Assembly: GCA_036245525.1 (NCBI GenBank)
Contig: BTPG01000004.1
Coordinates: 18,053,412-18,117,411, forward strand
Direction of reading: 5' to 3'
DNA length: 64,000 nt
DNA from: Semisulcospira habei
Taxonomy: Eukaryota; Mollusca; Gastropoda; Semisulcospiridae
A program made the position numbers and the translations under genes. This document shows positions 31,401 to 40,255 of the stretch, one piece after another (the stretch's first letter is position 1; every line of letters starts with the position of its first letter). The notes under the pieces are model-generated. The model saw only the letters and a list, made by a program, of their open reading frames with translations, was not told the origin of the DNA and did not search any database.

Positions 31401-32447
31401 ATCGCCATCCCCACCCGTAATCAAGAGGCTGTAACAGTGGCACAGACTCTCACCAAAGAATGGATTGAAAAGTACGGGGTCCCAGAGAGGATCCATTCTG
31501 ATCGAGGGCGGGACTTTGAGGGAAAAATCATCCAAGACCTATGTAACATCTATGGCATGAAAAAGTCAAGAACCACAGCATACCATCCAGCGGGCAATGG
31601 CCAGTGCGAGAGGTACAATCGCACGATGATGGACCTGCTGCGGTCTCTGTCCGAAGAGCAGAGGAAAAAGTGGCCCCAATACCTGCCTGCACTGGTACAA
31701 GCATACAATGCTACCCCGCATGCCAGCACAGGATTTGCACCCCACTTCCTCCTGTTTGGCCAGGACCCAAGGCTCCCTGTTGACATCTTTCTTGGTCGAC
31801 CAGCATCATCCACCACAGGTCCCGCAGACTGGATTCGACACCACCGGCAGAGACTGTTGGAAGCCCACACTAAAGCCCAACAGAGACTGACACAGGCTGC
31901 CGAACGAAGGAGCGCCTCCACGCCTGCCAAACCAGACCACACCCTAAACGTGGGCGATCTCGTCTACATCCGGACCCGGGTGCCGAACAGCAAACTCGCA
32001 AACCTGTGGTTGAGTGACTTGTTTGAGGTCACCAAGCAGTGCTTTCATGATGGCCTGGTGTACGTGGTCCAGCCGTATGGCGGCGGCAAGGAACAGGTGA
32101 AGAACAGGGCTGACCTACTGCTGGCGAGAGATCTGGCCCTGCCACCAGAGCTGCCGCTACCTGAGGTGCAGAAGCCGGAGTCGCTGCCAGCATCTGCCAA
32201 GGATGAAGAAGAGGATGACTGGTTCATCATCTATACCCCTGAAGATTTGGCAGCCCATGCCCAGCCACCCCCAGAACCAGCTGCTAGGGCCGACCCCGCT
32301 CCTGCACTCCCTCCCATTGCACCAGTCGTCCCTGCGCAACCTCTCACACCCCCACAAGTCCCTGCCCTTCGGCGCTCCTCCCGCTCTACAGCAGGCAGAA
32401 ACACGAATCCGCAGAAACTACCTAGAACTAGAAGTGTAGTAATGTAG
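28386..32447 (+). CDS. pol: Gypsy pol polyprotein (PR-RT-RNase H-IN)
   Basis: Open in the -1 frame relative to gag. Residue numbers count from the GTG at 28419. Aspartic protease: CLVDTGSEV (Asp37). Reverse transcriptase: MRLCVDYRHLN, FFTTLDLASGYHQI, FGLMTAPATFQ and YLDD at 477-480. RNase H: LLETDASSEGLG from about 635 and ALSRL near 752. Integrase: an HHCC zinc domain (HDDMGHQGVE ... CHRC, about 903-945) and a DDE core (Asp in AMDFTKLD ~969, Asp in HSDRGRDF ~1028, Glu in GQCERYNR ~1062). The C-terminus is Pro-rich. No stop or frameshift in 1342 codons, so the frame looks intact. Pol is expected as a Gag-Pol fusion through the frameshift signal; no Met is needed at its start. Confidence 0.93.
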   Translation, partial: QKWAGKRQTSAVSSQAVGEEELATAGVTGRCPETLAKIDGRLVKCLVDTGSEVSTVTESWFHQHFTNGRLQEGHWFTLKAANGLDIPYVGLLEAEVDILGKVCRAPILVVKDAADPSTRRRKQETPGLIGMNILSNIAGGLVSQGGVPTFLQPAIREACLEQTSVRGFGRVCRKVLLPAQAITCVKISGPELPHRHLLAEPTSCQLPPGIILVPTLVGPSNYNRYIRVANLSSEDRVLQPRTPIATLHAIDSVDSPEGLHLHVSSGAIFVDTQASVTREALESVEPELPDFDGTAQQRQALLELLKEHHSVFSKGEHDLGYTDQVRHQIRTTDEGPISQPYRSLPLHQYGEVREHLKGLLASGVIKESSSPYAAPTVIVRKKDGSMRLCVDYRHLNLKTVPDAYPLPRIQETFDALVGAQFFTTLDLASGYHQIAMDPKDACKTAFCTPFGLFEYTRMPFGLMTAPATFQRLMQSTMSEFLFSFLLVYLDDLLVYSKTFEDHLVHLDRLLGKIGELGLKLKMEKCQFLRKEVTYLGHTVSASGVGCQDEKTEAVRTWPRPTTVKELRSFLGFCGYYRRYVHRFAQTAGPLHQLVNHHAPKLKSKKCKSASIVQTWTHEHQSAFDKLKAALTSTEVLAYADFMKPFLLETDASSEGLGAILSQEQPDGKMRVIAYASRRLHPTERNESNYSSFKLEMLALKWAVTEKFRSYLMGATFSVLTDNNPLAHFKSTKLGALEQRWAAQLAQFNFVVKYRPGSNNRADALSRLPVAEDTTAVPPDVGLSATQEALCSHQAVGVPDIMETPVQESMKGGKSTKSLEVEDVACPASTLLPSLSPEELQDLQRRDAVINQVLAAWPEKPKVNRDPELRYLAQQHHRLTLRDGVLIRQVCDPMLGPLEQLVLPSTLRPQLLRCLHDDMGHQGVERTTSLLRQRVYWPGMHREARHYIERCHRCAMGRRPNLNLPMGHLLASRPLEVVAMDFTKLDMASDGRRDVLVITDVFTKFTIAIPTRNQEAVTVAQTLTKEWIEKYGVPERIHSDRGRDFEGKIIQDLCNIYGMKKSRTTAYHPAGNGQCERYNRTMMDLLRSLSEEQRKKWPQYLPALVQAYNATPHASTGFAPHFLLFGQDPRLPVDIFLGRPASSTTGPADWIRHHRQRLLEAHTKAQQRLTQAAERRSASTPAKPDHTLNVGDLVYIRTRVPNSKLANLWLSDLFEVTKQCFHDGLVYVVQPYGGGKEQVKNRADLLLARDLALPPELPLPEVQKPESLPASAKDEEEDDWFIIYTPEDLAAHAQPPPEPAARADPAPALPPIAPVVPAQPLTPPQVPALRRSSRSTAGRNTNPQKLPRTRSVVM
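28398..28463 (+). promoter_or_regulatory. predicted -1 ribosomal frameshift signal between gag and pol
   Basis: Slippery heptamer GGGAAAC at 28398-28404, in the correct gag phase (G GGA AAC). Slipping by -1 gives GGG AAA CGA, the pol frame, which opens after a TAG at 28383. After a 7-nt spacer a stem forms between 28412-28419 plus 28424-28428 (CTGCTG, TAGCC) and 28451-28463 (GGCTACAGCAG and two more), with a 4-nt bulge and a loop of about 22 nt. Heptamer, spacer and stem match the known pattern. Function is predicted, not shown. Confidence 0.7.
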
Positions 32448-33178
32448 GGATTAGAATGTACCTAAATGTGTTTTGAATTCATGGACGCACAGGACAGGAC
32501 CTTACATGCCTATTTGATTAAATCTGTTTTGTGTATTATTCTGTTTAGTGGTGACTTCTTTTTTTTAATAGCGCCAAGGTGTAGGGTATGACTGAGAACT
32601 TTGAACTGCTGTGGTGACCGAGTTTGGTACATGCTATATCATTGACTGGTGGGGTGTTGGTACATGTTTATTGTGTATGTTGCCAGCTGTCACTAGGGAA
32701 CCTCGGCCAGGTACTTTCCCCGAGACTCTGGTGACTGAGCTGGCAGACTGCAGTTGTGTTTAGTGTGATTGTTTTTTAAAATCTGTGATTGCTTGTGTGT
32801 AGCCTTTTCATGAGGCATGAGTAAGTCTTAAAGGTTTTGATGTTGTCCAAGATTTTTTTGTTTAGTACTTGTGTAACTAAGGGTTGAGACGATTTATGTC
32901 TTCCTTGGTTACAAAGGGGTTGTGAAGCAGGTGCTGAAGTTTTGCTGGAATTTTTATACTTGATGTATTTACAGTAAGACTATGTATGGGTTGTAGTCAC
33001 GTACCTCTCAGTTGTGTTGTGATTTTGTGCTGCTGTGACTTGATACTTTGGTATGTACAGTAGCAGTGTTGTGAGGCCACTCCTCTCCTCTTATCTATTT
33101 TGGTGCTAGACGTAAAAGAATTTTCTTGTTTAGTACCATGATTTGCACTGTGCGTGTTACCGCGAGGACGCGGCTACT

Positions 33179-33196
33179 AGAAAGAGTTCGGGGGGA
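33179..33196 (+). other. polypurine tract
   Basis: AGAAAGAGTTCGGGGGGA immediately precedes the 3' LTR, in the plus-strand priming position. Bases 32448-33178 between pol and this tract hold no gene. Confidence 0.7.
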
Positions 33197-33659
33197 TGTG
33201 ACGAGCTGTGTTTTGTATATGTGTTAATATTATATTTTATTACGTCACCCCTCTGGTCAATGGTCAATACATTGTAGCATGATTTTGCGCGGCCGGTTGC
33301 CACCGAGCTGCCGAGTGTGGGTTCTGGCAGAGGTGACCTACTTAGCCCCAGTCTTAGTGATTTTCCTTTTGGCCGTCCCATCTAAATTTAGCTGGAAGTG
33401 ACCAATCATTTAATTAGACCAGTGGTAGACATCGACCTTGACCCAGTAGCGCCCCCTCGTGGTAGCGTCTCCACGCTAAGAACGCATTTGCTGTAGCACC
33501 ACGACGGAAGCAAGACCGGCCTATTGAGCGTCAAATTACTTTCACGAGTTTTGTCTAACTGGACCTCTGTGTACTGCCTCCTTGGTGGAGAAATAAAAAC
33601 ATCTTCACAAGGCGCAACATGGCCTCCCTGTCTGTTATTTTGTAATCCGCCCCACCACA
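33197..33659 (+). repeat. 3' long terminal repeat
   Basis: 463 bp, the same length as the 5' LTR. AATAAA at 33592-33597. Ends at ACA, followed by the CCCC duplication and resumption of the LINE. Confidence 0.96.
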
Positions 33660-33663
33660 CCCC

Positions 33664-35627
33664 TGTCACCACCTGTTCCATACCCAACTGACTCCCCTCC
33701 CCCTGGCTCACTGACGACATAGCTGAGGCCAAGCGCGAGCGTCGACAAGCGGAACGCTGCTGGCACTCATCTGACCTCACCGTTCACAGAGAGATCTTCC
33801 AAACCATCAGATCCAAAGTCTGCAGAATGATCTCCGACTCCAAACGCAAACACCTTCAAAACAAAATCCTGGAATCCACTTCTTCCAAAACCCTCTACGC
33901 TACCATGAACACACTCTAAAGACTCTCCTCTTCCCAACACACACAGCAAAGAAGAACTTCCGTCCGCTTTTTCCTCCTATTTCTCCAACAAAATCCAAAC
34001 TCTGCGCAACACACTCGACACTCTGCCTTCTCTGCCTTGCCTTCCTGACCCCCCCTTTTCCGGCACTCCCCTCTCGTCCTTCCGCCCCGTCTCTCAGGAT
34101 GAAGTCCTCGAGACCATAAAGTCCATGCCTTTCAAAACCTGTGAACTAGACCTCCTCCCAGCTTCCCTCTACCGGGACGGCCTCCCAAAACTTTTGCCCT
34201 TCATTACTGACATCATCAACACATCTCTAGAGAATGGCTCCGTCCCCGATATCTTCAAGTCCGCCATCGTCCGTCCTCTCCTCAAAAAACACAACCTCGA
34301 CCCAAACGAACTCGAGAACTACCACCCAGTCTCCAATCTCTTTCCTGTCCAAGCTTCTTGAGAAGATTGTCCTCAACCAACTCAACCTCCACCTCGCCGA
34401 CAACAACCTCCTCAGTCCCTTCCAGTCTGCCTATCGCAAACATCACAGCACTGAAACAGCCCTTCTACATATCCTTAACGACCTGCTTCTCTCCACTGAC
34501 TCGGGCAACATCTTCCTTCTTACGCTACTCGATCTCTCTGCCGCCTTTGACACCATAGACCACTCTATCCTCTTCCACCGCCTTCACCACTCCTTTGGCA
34601 TCAGTGACTCTGCTCACTCCTGGTTTCTCTCCTACCTCTCCGACAGACAGCAGTCTGTCACCATCGACGGCGTCTCCTCCAACCCAGTCACGCTCTCCTG
34701 CGGCGTTCCACAGGGGTCCGTCCTGGGCCCGGTCCTTTTCACACTCTACACCTCCCCCCTGTCCAACATCATCCAGTCTCACCACATACACCACCACCTC
34801 TACGCTGATGACTTGCAACTACTAGACAAAGACAAACTCGACAACACTCAGACACTACTGACTCGCACGGCTGACTGCTATGAAGACGTGAAAAACTGGA
34901 TGACGGCAAACAAGCTCAAACTGAACGACAAAACGGAAGCCATGCTGGTACGCACTCGCCAGAAACTTTCCCAGCTCCTTCCCTCTCTCCACCTTCAACT
35001 CGACAGCACCCCCATCTCCCTCTCTGACTCTGTCAAGAACCTTGGCGTTATCCTCGATTCCTCTCTTTCCATGACCAGCTTCGTCTCCGCCACCGCCCAG
35101 GCATGTTATTTCCACCTCCGCCACATCAGTCAGATAAAAAAATACCTCACTACCGAAGCTGTCTCTCTCATCTTATCTCGCATCGACTACTGCAACTCTC
35201 TCCTTTCCGGCCTTCCTCACTCCACCACTCTCACTCTCCAGCGCGTCCAGAACAATGCTGCCCGCCTCGTCCTCAGAAAGAAAAAATCCGACCACATCAC
35301 TCCCCTGCTCAAGCTCCTTCACTGGCTCCCCATCCCCCAACGCATCCAATACAAGATTCTGTCTCTCTGCTACAAATCCCTGAACAATACGCTCCTGCCT
35401 ATCTCTCCAACTTACTTCACCCCTACACTCCTCCCCGCTCCCTCTGCTCCACCTCTGACCCTCTCCACCTCCTCATCCCCCGCACCAAACTCAGCACTTT
35501 CGGCCCCCGCTCCTTCTCAGTATACGGTCCATCCACCTGGAACACTCTCCCACTCTCTCTCCGTCAGAAACACTCGCTCTCCTCCTTCCAGTCCGCCCTC
35601 AAAACTCACCTCTTTCAACAGTTCTAG
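33664..35627 (+). pseudogene. reverse transcriptase of the CR1/L2-like LINE
   Basis: Continues the frame broken at 27092 (PWLTDDIAEAKRERR...). Blocks: IVRPLLKKHNLD, ENYHPVSNL (R to H in the usual NYRPVSNL), FQSAYRKHHSTETALL, LLDLSAAFDTIDH, GVPQGSVLGPVLFTLY, YADDLQLL (catalytic pair), LKLNDKTEAML, NLGVILDSSLSM, RIDYCNSLLSGLP, LHWLPIPQRIQYKI, FGPRSFSVYGPSTWNTLP and KTHLFQQF. There are stops or frameshifts near 33919, 34340-34360 and about 35395. Dead copy. Confidence 0.88.
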
Positions 35628-35787
35628 CACTATATCACCACACTCCCCACCCCAAGCTGACCGTCGTAATGTATTTTCACTATTTGTGTTACGTGAGTCA
35701 TTGTCTAAAGTGTGCACATGCGCGTGTGAGTTGTGAGTGCGCGATTAAGCGCATTATAAATACCGTAATTATTATTATTATTATTAA

Positions 35788-36299
35788 AAGACGGAGGAGA
35801 TCAGGTTGGATCCAACAGCCAAATGTGGGGGAGTAAACCCTTTAAATCAGGAGTGGAGCCCCGAAGGTAGACAGCTGCCTGTATTCATGCACTGTTCTGG
35901 CAGCTCCTGCAGCCAAACTGGTGCCAAACGTACTGCTTTGCATTCCTTTGGATTACATCAGCGAGGCCGAGAGAGGGATCTTGACGACTGGGCATCCCAG
36001 GATCTCCATACACTTCGCCCAGGCTTGCGCCCTGGAGAGGTCACTCCAGTGACTGACCCAGCAAGCGCATATACTCCATTCTCTTCCGAGACAGGATGCC
36101 AAACACTTCTGATTTAAATTAAACGTTTTACAGAGCTAGCACACAATGTATGAGCTGAAATCCTGCAATTTGTTTCACCATTTTGATATTAATTTTAATA
36201 TATTATCAGAAGCCTTTTAGCTGGGAGGACGCAGAAAATGCATACCTGTGGCTGCATGCACAAAATGGTTAACTTTGTTCCTTTATTATCTGTCTTCAG
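35788..36299. other. no gene recognised; upstream intron of pyruvate carboxylase
   Basis: Non-coding. The last 20 bases form the pyrimidine tract TTGTTCCTTTATTATCTGTC and the CAG acceptor before 36300. Confidence 0.5.
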
Positions 36300-36598
36300 A
36301 CAAACTTGTGCATGCTACGCTAGCAGAACGCTGACGTTTCCAGCCCTTTTGACAACCGGACTTTGGACGGACATTTGAACCTGAGCAACCACATCAACGA
36401 TGCTCCGTCTTCAGGCTCGGGTGGTTCGGCTGCACCATGCAGCTGCCTCACCCCTGTCCTCAGCTTCAACAGGCTACCGGCTGCCAGCCAGCTTGCAGAA
36501 ACTCTTTGCACAGCAGGAGAGAGGCCAGCAGTACAGTGCAGCTGATAAACAGTGTGCAGGGAGGAAGCCCATACAAAAACTTCTGGTGGCCAACAGAG
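36300..36598 (+). CDS. PC: pyruvate carboxylase, first coding exon
   Basis: The acceptor (TCTTCAG) ends at 36299 and the ATG is at 36400, so 36300-36399 is 5' UTR. The first 50 or so residues (MLRLQARVVRLHHAAASPL...) are rich in Arg, Leu, Ala and Ser with almost no acid, as expected of a mitochondrial transit peptide. The exon then reads RKPIQKLLVANRG, the start of the biotin carboxylase domain. It ends in phase 1 at 36598 (AGAG|GTGGGT). The enzyme carboxylates pyruvate to oxaloacetate in the mitochondrial matrix, using biotin, bicarbonate and ATP. A second possible acceptor is at 36343. Confidence 0.9.
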
Positions 36599-37404
36599 GT
36601 GGGTGTTAAGGTGTTGTACAGTCCGTTTGAGGTAGGCTTGCCTTGTGGTTTTGTCTTCCATAAATTAAAAAAAAAAAAATTATAATATATATTATAATAT
36701 ATAAAATTGAAAATATGGTAGACTTTGGGATGGGGCTGGTTGCAGCGCGTTATGTAGCATGCAAAGGACATAACAGGCAGGCGGGCCTGAGATTGTGGCA
36801 AAGAAGTAACTAGATCAAAATGACTTCACGTCTAGCTACTCTAACCTTGCTGTTGAACGTACTTTTGGCGTGAAGCTTCGTATATGTGTATGTGCATGTG
36901 CGTATATATGTAAACACTACTATCTCCGACGTTTGCATACATATACGCTTCAATATAAAGGAAATGCTTTATGCATGGGCTCTTTTGAGCATATTGAAAT
37001 TAGATGTCATTGAAGATTTAAATGACGTTTATAGAATATCGGTTGACCAACATTACAGTCCATAATTTTGATGATATGCACTTGAAGTTTTGGATATAGC
37101 TAGTTTGGAGAAAGACATTGGATGAGTTCCTTAGCCAGCTTTGTACCTCTTCAACGTTTTGAATAATAATTAATTCATTTTGGCAAGTTTTGGGGCTATG
37201 TTATACTCCCATCAAACAGTCAGCCCTGGAAGAGGCTGTGTGGAAGAAAACAGTCAAACCTGAAAGAGGCTGTGTGCCCTTCGGATGAGTGACGTAAAAC
37301 ATCAGATTCGTCACTCTGTCCACTGCATCGTAAAACTAGAGATGCCATGATGTAAAGCTTATAGTGATATCATTTTGCTGCTTGTGCTATTTTTTTCTTC
37401 AGAA

Positions 37405-37540
37405 TTCTTGTCGCTACATCAGACCACAGAGCGTACTTACTAATGGTGGGAAGCGCCATGCGTCCATCTTTATTTGTGTGCACCGGTGTCTGTTGATCAG
37501 TGGTTGGGTTAGAAAGGGGGGAAATAGATGAGAAGGATAA
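37405..37540. repeat. inverted relative of the 14.8-kb repeat
   Basis: Contains the reverse complement of the TGATCAACA...GGTGCACACAAATAAAGA and CTGTGG(G/T)CTGG(T/C)GTAGCGACA segments found at 14808-15014. Lies in the first coding intron. Confidence 0.6.
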
Positions 37541-37542
37541 AC

Positions 37543-37756
37543 TTAACCCATTCAGCCCTGATGCACTACAGCAGGAGATGGGTTGAACATGATAATTCAA
37601 GGGTAGTGTCAGTTTAGCTTTGCGCCTGTCAGTGCCAAGCTAATCTGGCACTACCCTTGAAGTATCATGGTCAACCCATCTCCTGCAACAGGTGCATAGT
37701 CATTAGATGACACCTCCAAAATTTGGCAAATATGTGCGTTGGGCTGAATGAGTTAA
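37543..37756. mobile_element. palindromic MITE, subfamily 2
   Basis: TTAACCCATTCAGCCCTG ... GGGCTGAATGAGTTAA. Long hairpin at 37577-37680. Confidence 0.9.
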
Positions 37757-37799
37757 AAATATGAACAACTCTGAATGTGTTTAAAAGAAAAATCCTCAT

Positions 37800-38235
37800 C
37801 TTGTTTCCAGTTAACTTTGGAACAGGACCCATTTCAGGACAGCACTAAGAACAAAAAGTGATCACCAGACTTGGTCCTATTTTATTTTAAAATTTAGTTG
37901 GCACAAACCCAGCGGTTTAGCCACTATCTCCAGGAGATCATGGAGATGACCTACTTAAAAATTGAAATTTATATCCTGTTCAGGCATCACTGATGCAGAA
38001 ACTGACAAGCTATGCACAAATCAGACTGCTTGCAAGACCAAGGCAATACACATTCATCATGGAGAGCATGAAGCCATTTACAGGAATAAATCTGTGAGTC
38101 TGTGTGGGGCCAGATTAGGATATATTTTAACAGGTTTAAATGGGTCACCTTAAAAATTTCCTGAGGTCAGCGGCGAAACCATTTGTCATGACTAAAGGAA
38201 CATTAAAATAGGTTGGTGATCATCTTCTCTCCTCA
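37800..38235. repeat. dispersed repeat, copy 2
   Basis: Second copy of the 19850-20335 repeat, in the same orientation. Directly followed by the RNase H fragment, which the first copy lacks. Confidence 0.75.
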
Positions 38236-38239
38236 GAGA

Positions 38240-38615
38240 AATGAAATGGATTGCTACTCTGGATGACAGCCAAATCAGACATGTCATTCTCACAAACTCA
38301 AAATGCCTGCTGCAAAAAATGGACGCAGGAATAGGCAATTACATCTCCAAAGACTTCTGCGGGTCTACTGTCCAGGATATGCTGGAGTCCACGGCAATGA
38401 TCAGGCAGACAGCCTTGCTGGCAAGGCTGAAATCACACAGAGGCTACTGATGAGCAGATGAGATGTGGCAAGATATCTGAGAAAGCATTTTCAGAAAGCA
38501 TTTCACACAAATTGATAGTCTCTGGAGCAGAGGACAGGTGTTAAGAAAGGCAGCATGCGTTGGGCAGACTTAAAAGGAAATGAAAGATTCATAGTAAACC
38601 AGGCGAACACTGATG
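38240..38615 (+). pseudogene. LINE RNase H fragment
   Basis: In shifting frames the sequence gives HVILTNSKCLLQKM, then VYCPGYAGVHGNDQADSLAG, AEITQRLLMSR and RTGVKKGSMRWADLKGNERF. The GNDQAD block is the catalytic C-terminal part of an RNase H domain as carried at the end of some I-group LINE ORFs. Several stops and frameshifts are present. The rest of the LINE was not found. Confidence 0.6.
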
Positions 38616-38639
38616 GGTGAGGTGGAGCACGTAGCGCAG

Positions 38640-38871
38640 AGATCTCTTCTTGAACGAACTGAAATTAATTGAACTGTTGGAGTTAGATTAGCTGTGAACA
38701 TTCAAGGTTAGTGCCAGACTACCTTGGCATGTTTCCAGGCACCAAGCTCATTAGGCACTCTCCTTGAATGTTCATGGTTGATCATCTCCCAATATGCTGT
38801 CCGTAACTTATTTGAGATGTGTTGCATCTGGATGTGGCTTGTCTCAAATGTGTTAATGGTGAATGTGTTAA
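38640..38871. mobile_element. degenerate palindromic MITE
   Basis: The hairpin core is recognisable (GAACATTCAAGG...CCTTGAATGTTC, 38696-38774) but the left end is decayed. The right TTAA (38868-38871) is also the left TTAA of the next copy. Confidence 0.65.
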
Positions 38872-39061
38872 CCCTTTGAACCCCAAGGCCACATTTGCTG
38901 CACTTTGAAGGTGTCACTTAATGTACCAGTTATAGGAGATGGATCAACCTTGATACTTCAAGAGTAGTGCCAGATTAGCTTGGTGCCAAGCTAATCTGGC
39001 ACACCCTTAAATTATGGTCAATCCATCTCCTGCTGTAGTGCATCAGGGCTAAATGGGTTAA
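38868..39061. mobile_element. palindromic MITE, subfamily 2
   Basis: TTAACCCTTTGAACCCC ... GGGCTAAATGGGTTAA. The hairpin loop has collapsed to AGCTTGGTGCCAAGCT. Shares its left TTAA with the preceding copy. Confidence 0.85.
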
Positions 39062-39134
39062 ACAATACCCTGAAAGGGAAGCTGAACGCAGAATTTTGGT
39101 CACAGTGTGCAAATTGCTGTTCTTGTCCCTGCAG

Positions 39135-39319
39135 GTGAGATTGCCATCCGAGTGTTCCGTGCATGCACGGAGATGGATATTCGCACAGTGGCCATCTACT
39201 CAGAGCAGGACATCAATCAGATGCATCGTCAGAAGGCGGATGAGTCGTATCTGATTGGGAAGGGACTGCCCCCCGTCGCTGCATACCTGAACATCCCAGA
39301 AATCATTGAAATTGCTCAG
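39135..39319 (+). CDS. PC: pyruvate carboxylase, second coding exon
   Basis: The CCCTGCAG acceptor ends at 39134. The exon completes the Gly codon split across the intron and reads [20 protein letters not shown], then YSEQD...[34 protein letters not shown]. This is the N-terminal Rossmann-like subdomain of biotin carboxylase and closely follows the animal pyruvate carboxylase pattern; acetyl-CoA and propionyl-CoA carboxylases differ in the QMHRQKADE stretch. It ends in phase 0 at CAG|GTCTGT. The intron before it is 2536 bp and contains three MITEs. Confidence 0.95.
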
Positions 39320-39570
39320 GTCTGTGTGGTTGCCAAAATGCAGAGTGGTGGTGGTGGTGATTTTTATTTTTTAGTGTTTGGAAATATATAGGTAAAGGCA
39401 AGTTCAGTTGTGTAAAACTTTTCTTTATGTCAATTAACTTTGTGATCTTTGCTAGATTGTTTAACTCTCTGTCTACTATGTAACTTTTCTGTATTATGTA
39501 CTTTGCGACTGAGTAATGTTTTGTGTGGTTCATTTCTGGATCCAGTGTGCATGCCTTGAAGTAACAGCTT

Positions 39571-39788
39571 TTAACCCATTCAGTCCTGATGCACTACAGC
39601 AGGAGATGGGTCAACCATGATAATTCAAGGGTAGTGCCAGATTAGCTTGGCGCCTGCCTGTTGGCGCCAAGCTAATCTGGCACTACCCTTGAATTATCAT
39701 GGTTGATCCATCTCCTGCAACAGGTGCATAGTCATTAGATGACGCCTTCAAAATTTGGGAAATACGTGCGTCCAGCTGAATGAGTTAA
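39571..39788. mobile_element. palindromic MITE, subfamily 2, very well preserved
   Basis: TTAACCCATTCAGTCCTG ... GCTGAATGAGTTAA. The hairpin (39604-39713) is almost perfect over about 50 bp per arm. Its right TTAA (39785-39788) is the left TTAA of the next MITE. Confidence 0.92.
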
Positions 39789-40255
39789 CCCGTATATTTC
39801 GGAATACACCAGTGTGTCAAATAAGTTTGACTAAAATAGTTCAAGGGTAGTGCCAGAATAGCTTGGTGCCTCTAGGCGCCAAGCTATTCTGGCACCTTGA
39901 ACTAAAGCCATAGATCTAAATCCATATCTGTAAGTACTATAATGTAGCTTGCATATGGCAGTGTACAAATTTGAAGCTTTTAGCCTCAGTGGAAGCCGCA
40001 GTCTCAAACCTGCATGCAGGCGGTTCAGGATATTGGTCGCTTGATGTTGACCTGGGGATGACAACATCACTCGGCACACCCTGAACGACCAAGCAGCCTT
40101 CTCTAGGGACAGCACTGCTTGCTCCACATGGAGAGGGGCCTAGAAAAGGTGGCCTAACCAAAGCTCGTCCCCTCGCAACCCCAGTTGGCTAGCCGCGGTC
40201 AACGGGCATCTTCTCCTGCGGTCAAAAAACAAGAAAGAATAACGGATCCACTCTC

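Larger units (their letters stand above)
27093..33659 (+). mobile_element. young Gypsy-type LTR retrotransposon
   Basis: Two 463-bp LTRs differ at only two positions by eye. A CCCC duplication (27089-27092 and 33660-33663) flanks the element. The internal order is gag, then protease, reverse transcriptase, RNase H and integrase in pol, with no envelope frame. That is the Ty3/Gypsy (Metaviridae) order. It is inserted in the LINE endonuclease region. Confidence 0.96.
23500..35787 (+). mobile_element. CR1/L2-like LINE cut by four later insertions
   Basis: The parts are a 5' UTR-like region (from about 23.5 kb; start not exact), an ORF start at 24201, a pyrimidine-rich linker, endonuclease pieces (25640-25883 and 26494-27092), reverse transcriptase (33664-35627) and a 3' UTR ending in an (ATT)n tail at 35768-35787. 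Insertions at 24548-24937, 25171-25561, 25884-26493 and 27093-33659 each have a target duplication. Removing them leaves roughly 4 kb, a normal LINE length. Orientation is the same as the host gene. Confidence 0.85.

Noticed and set aside
32448..33196. Envelope gene in the Gypsy element
   Set aside because: About 750 bp between pol and the 3' LTR has no long open frame, signal peptide or membrane segment.
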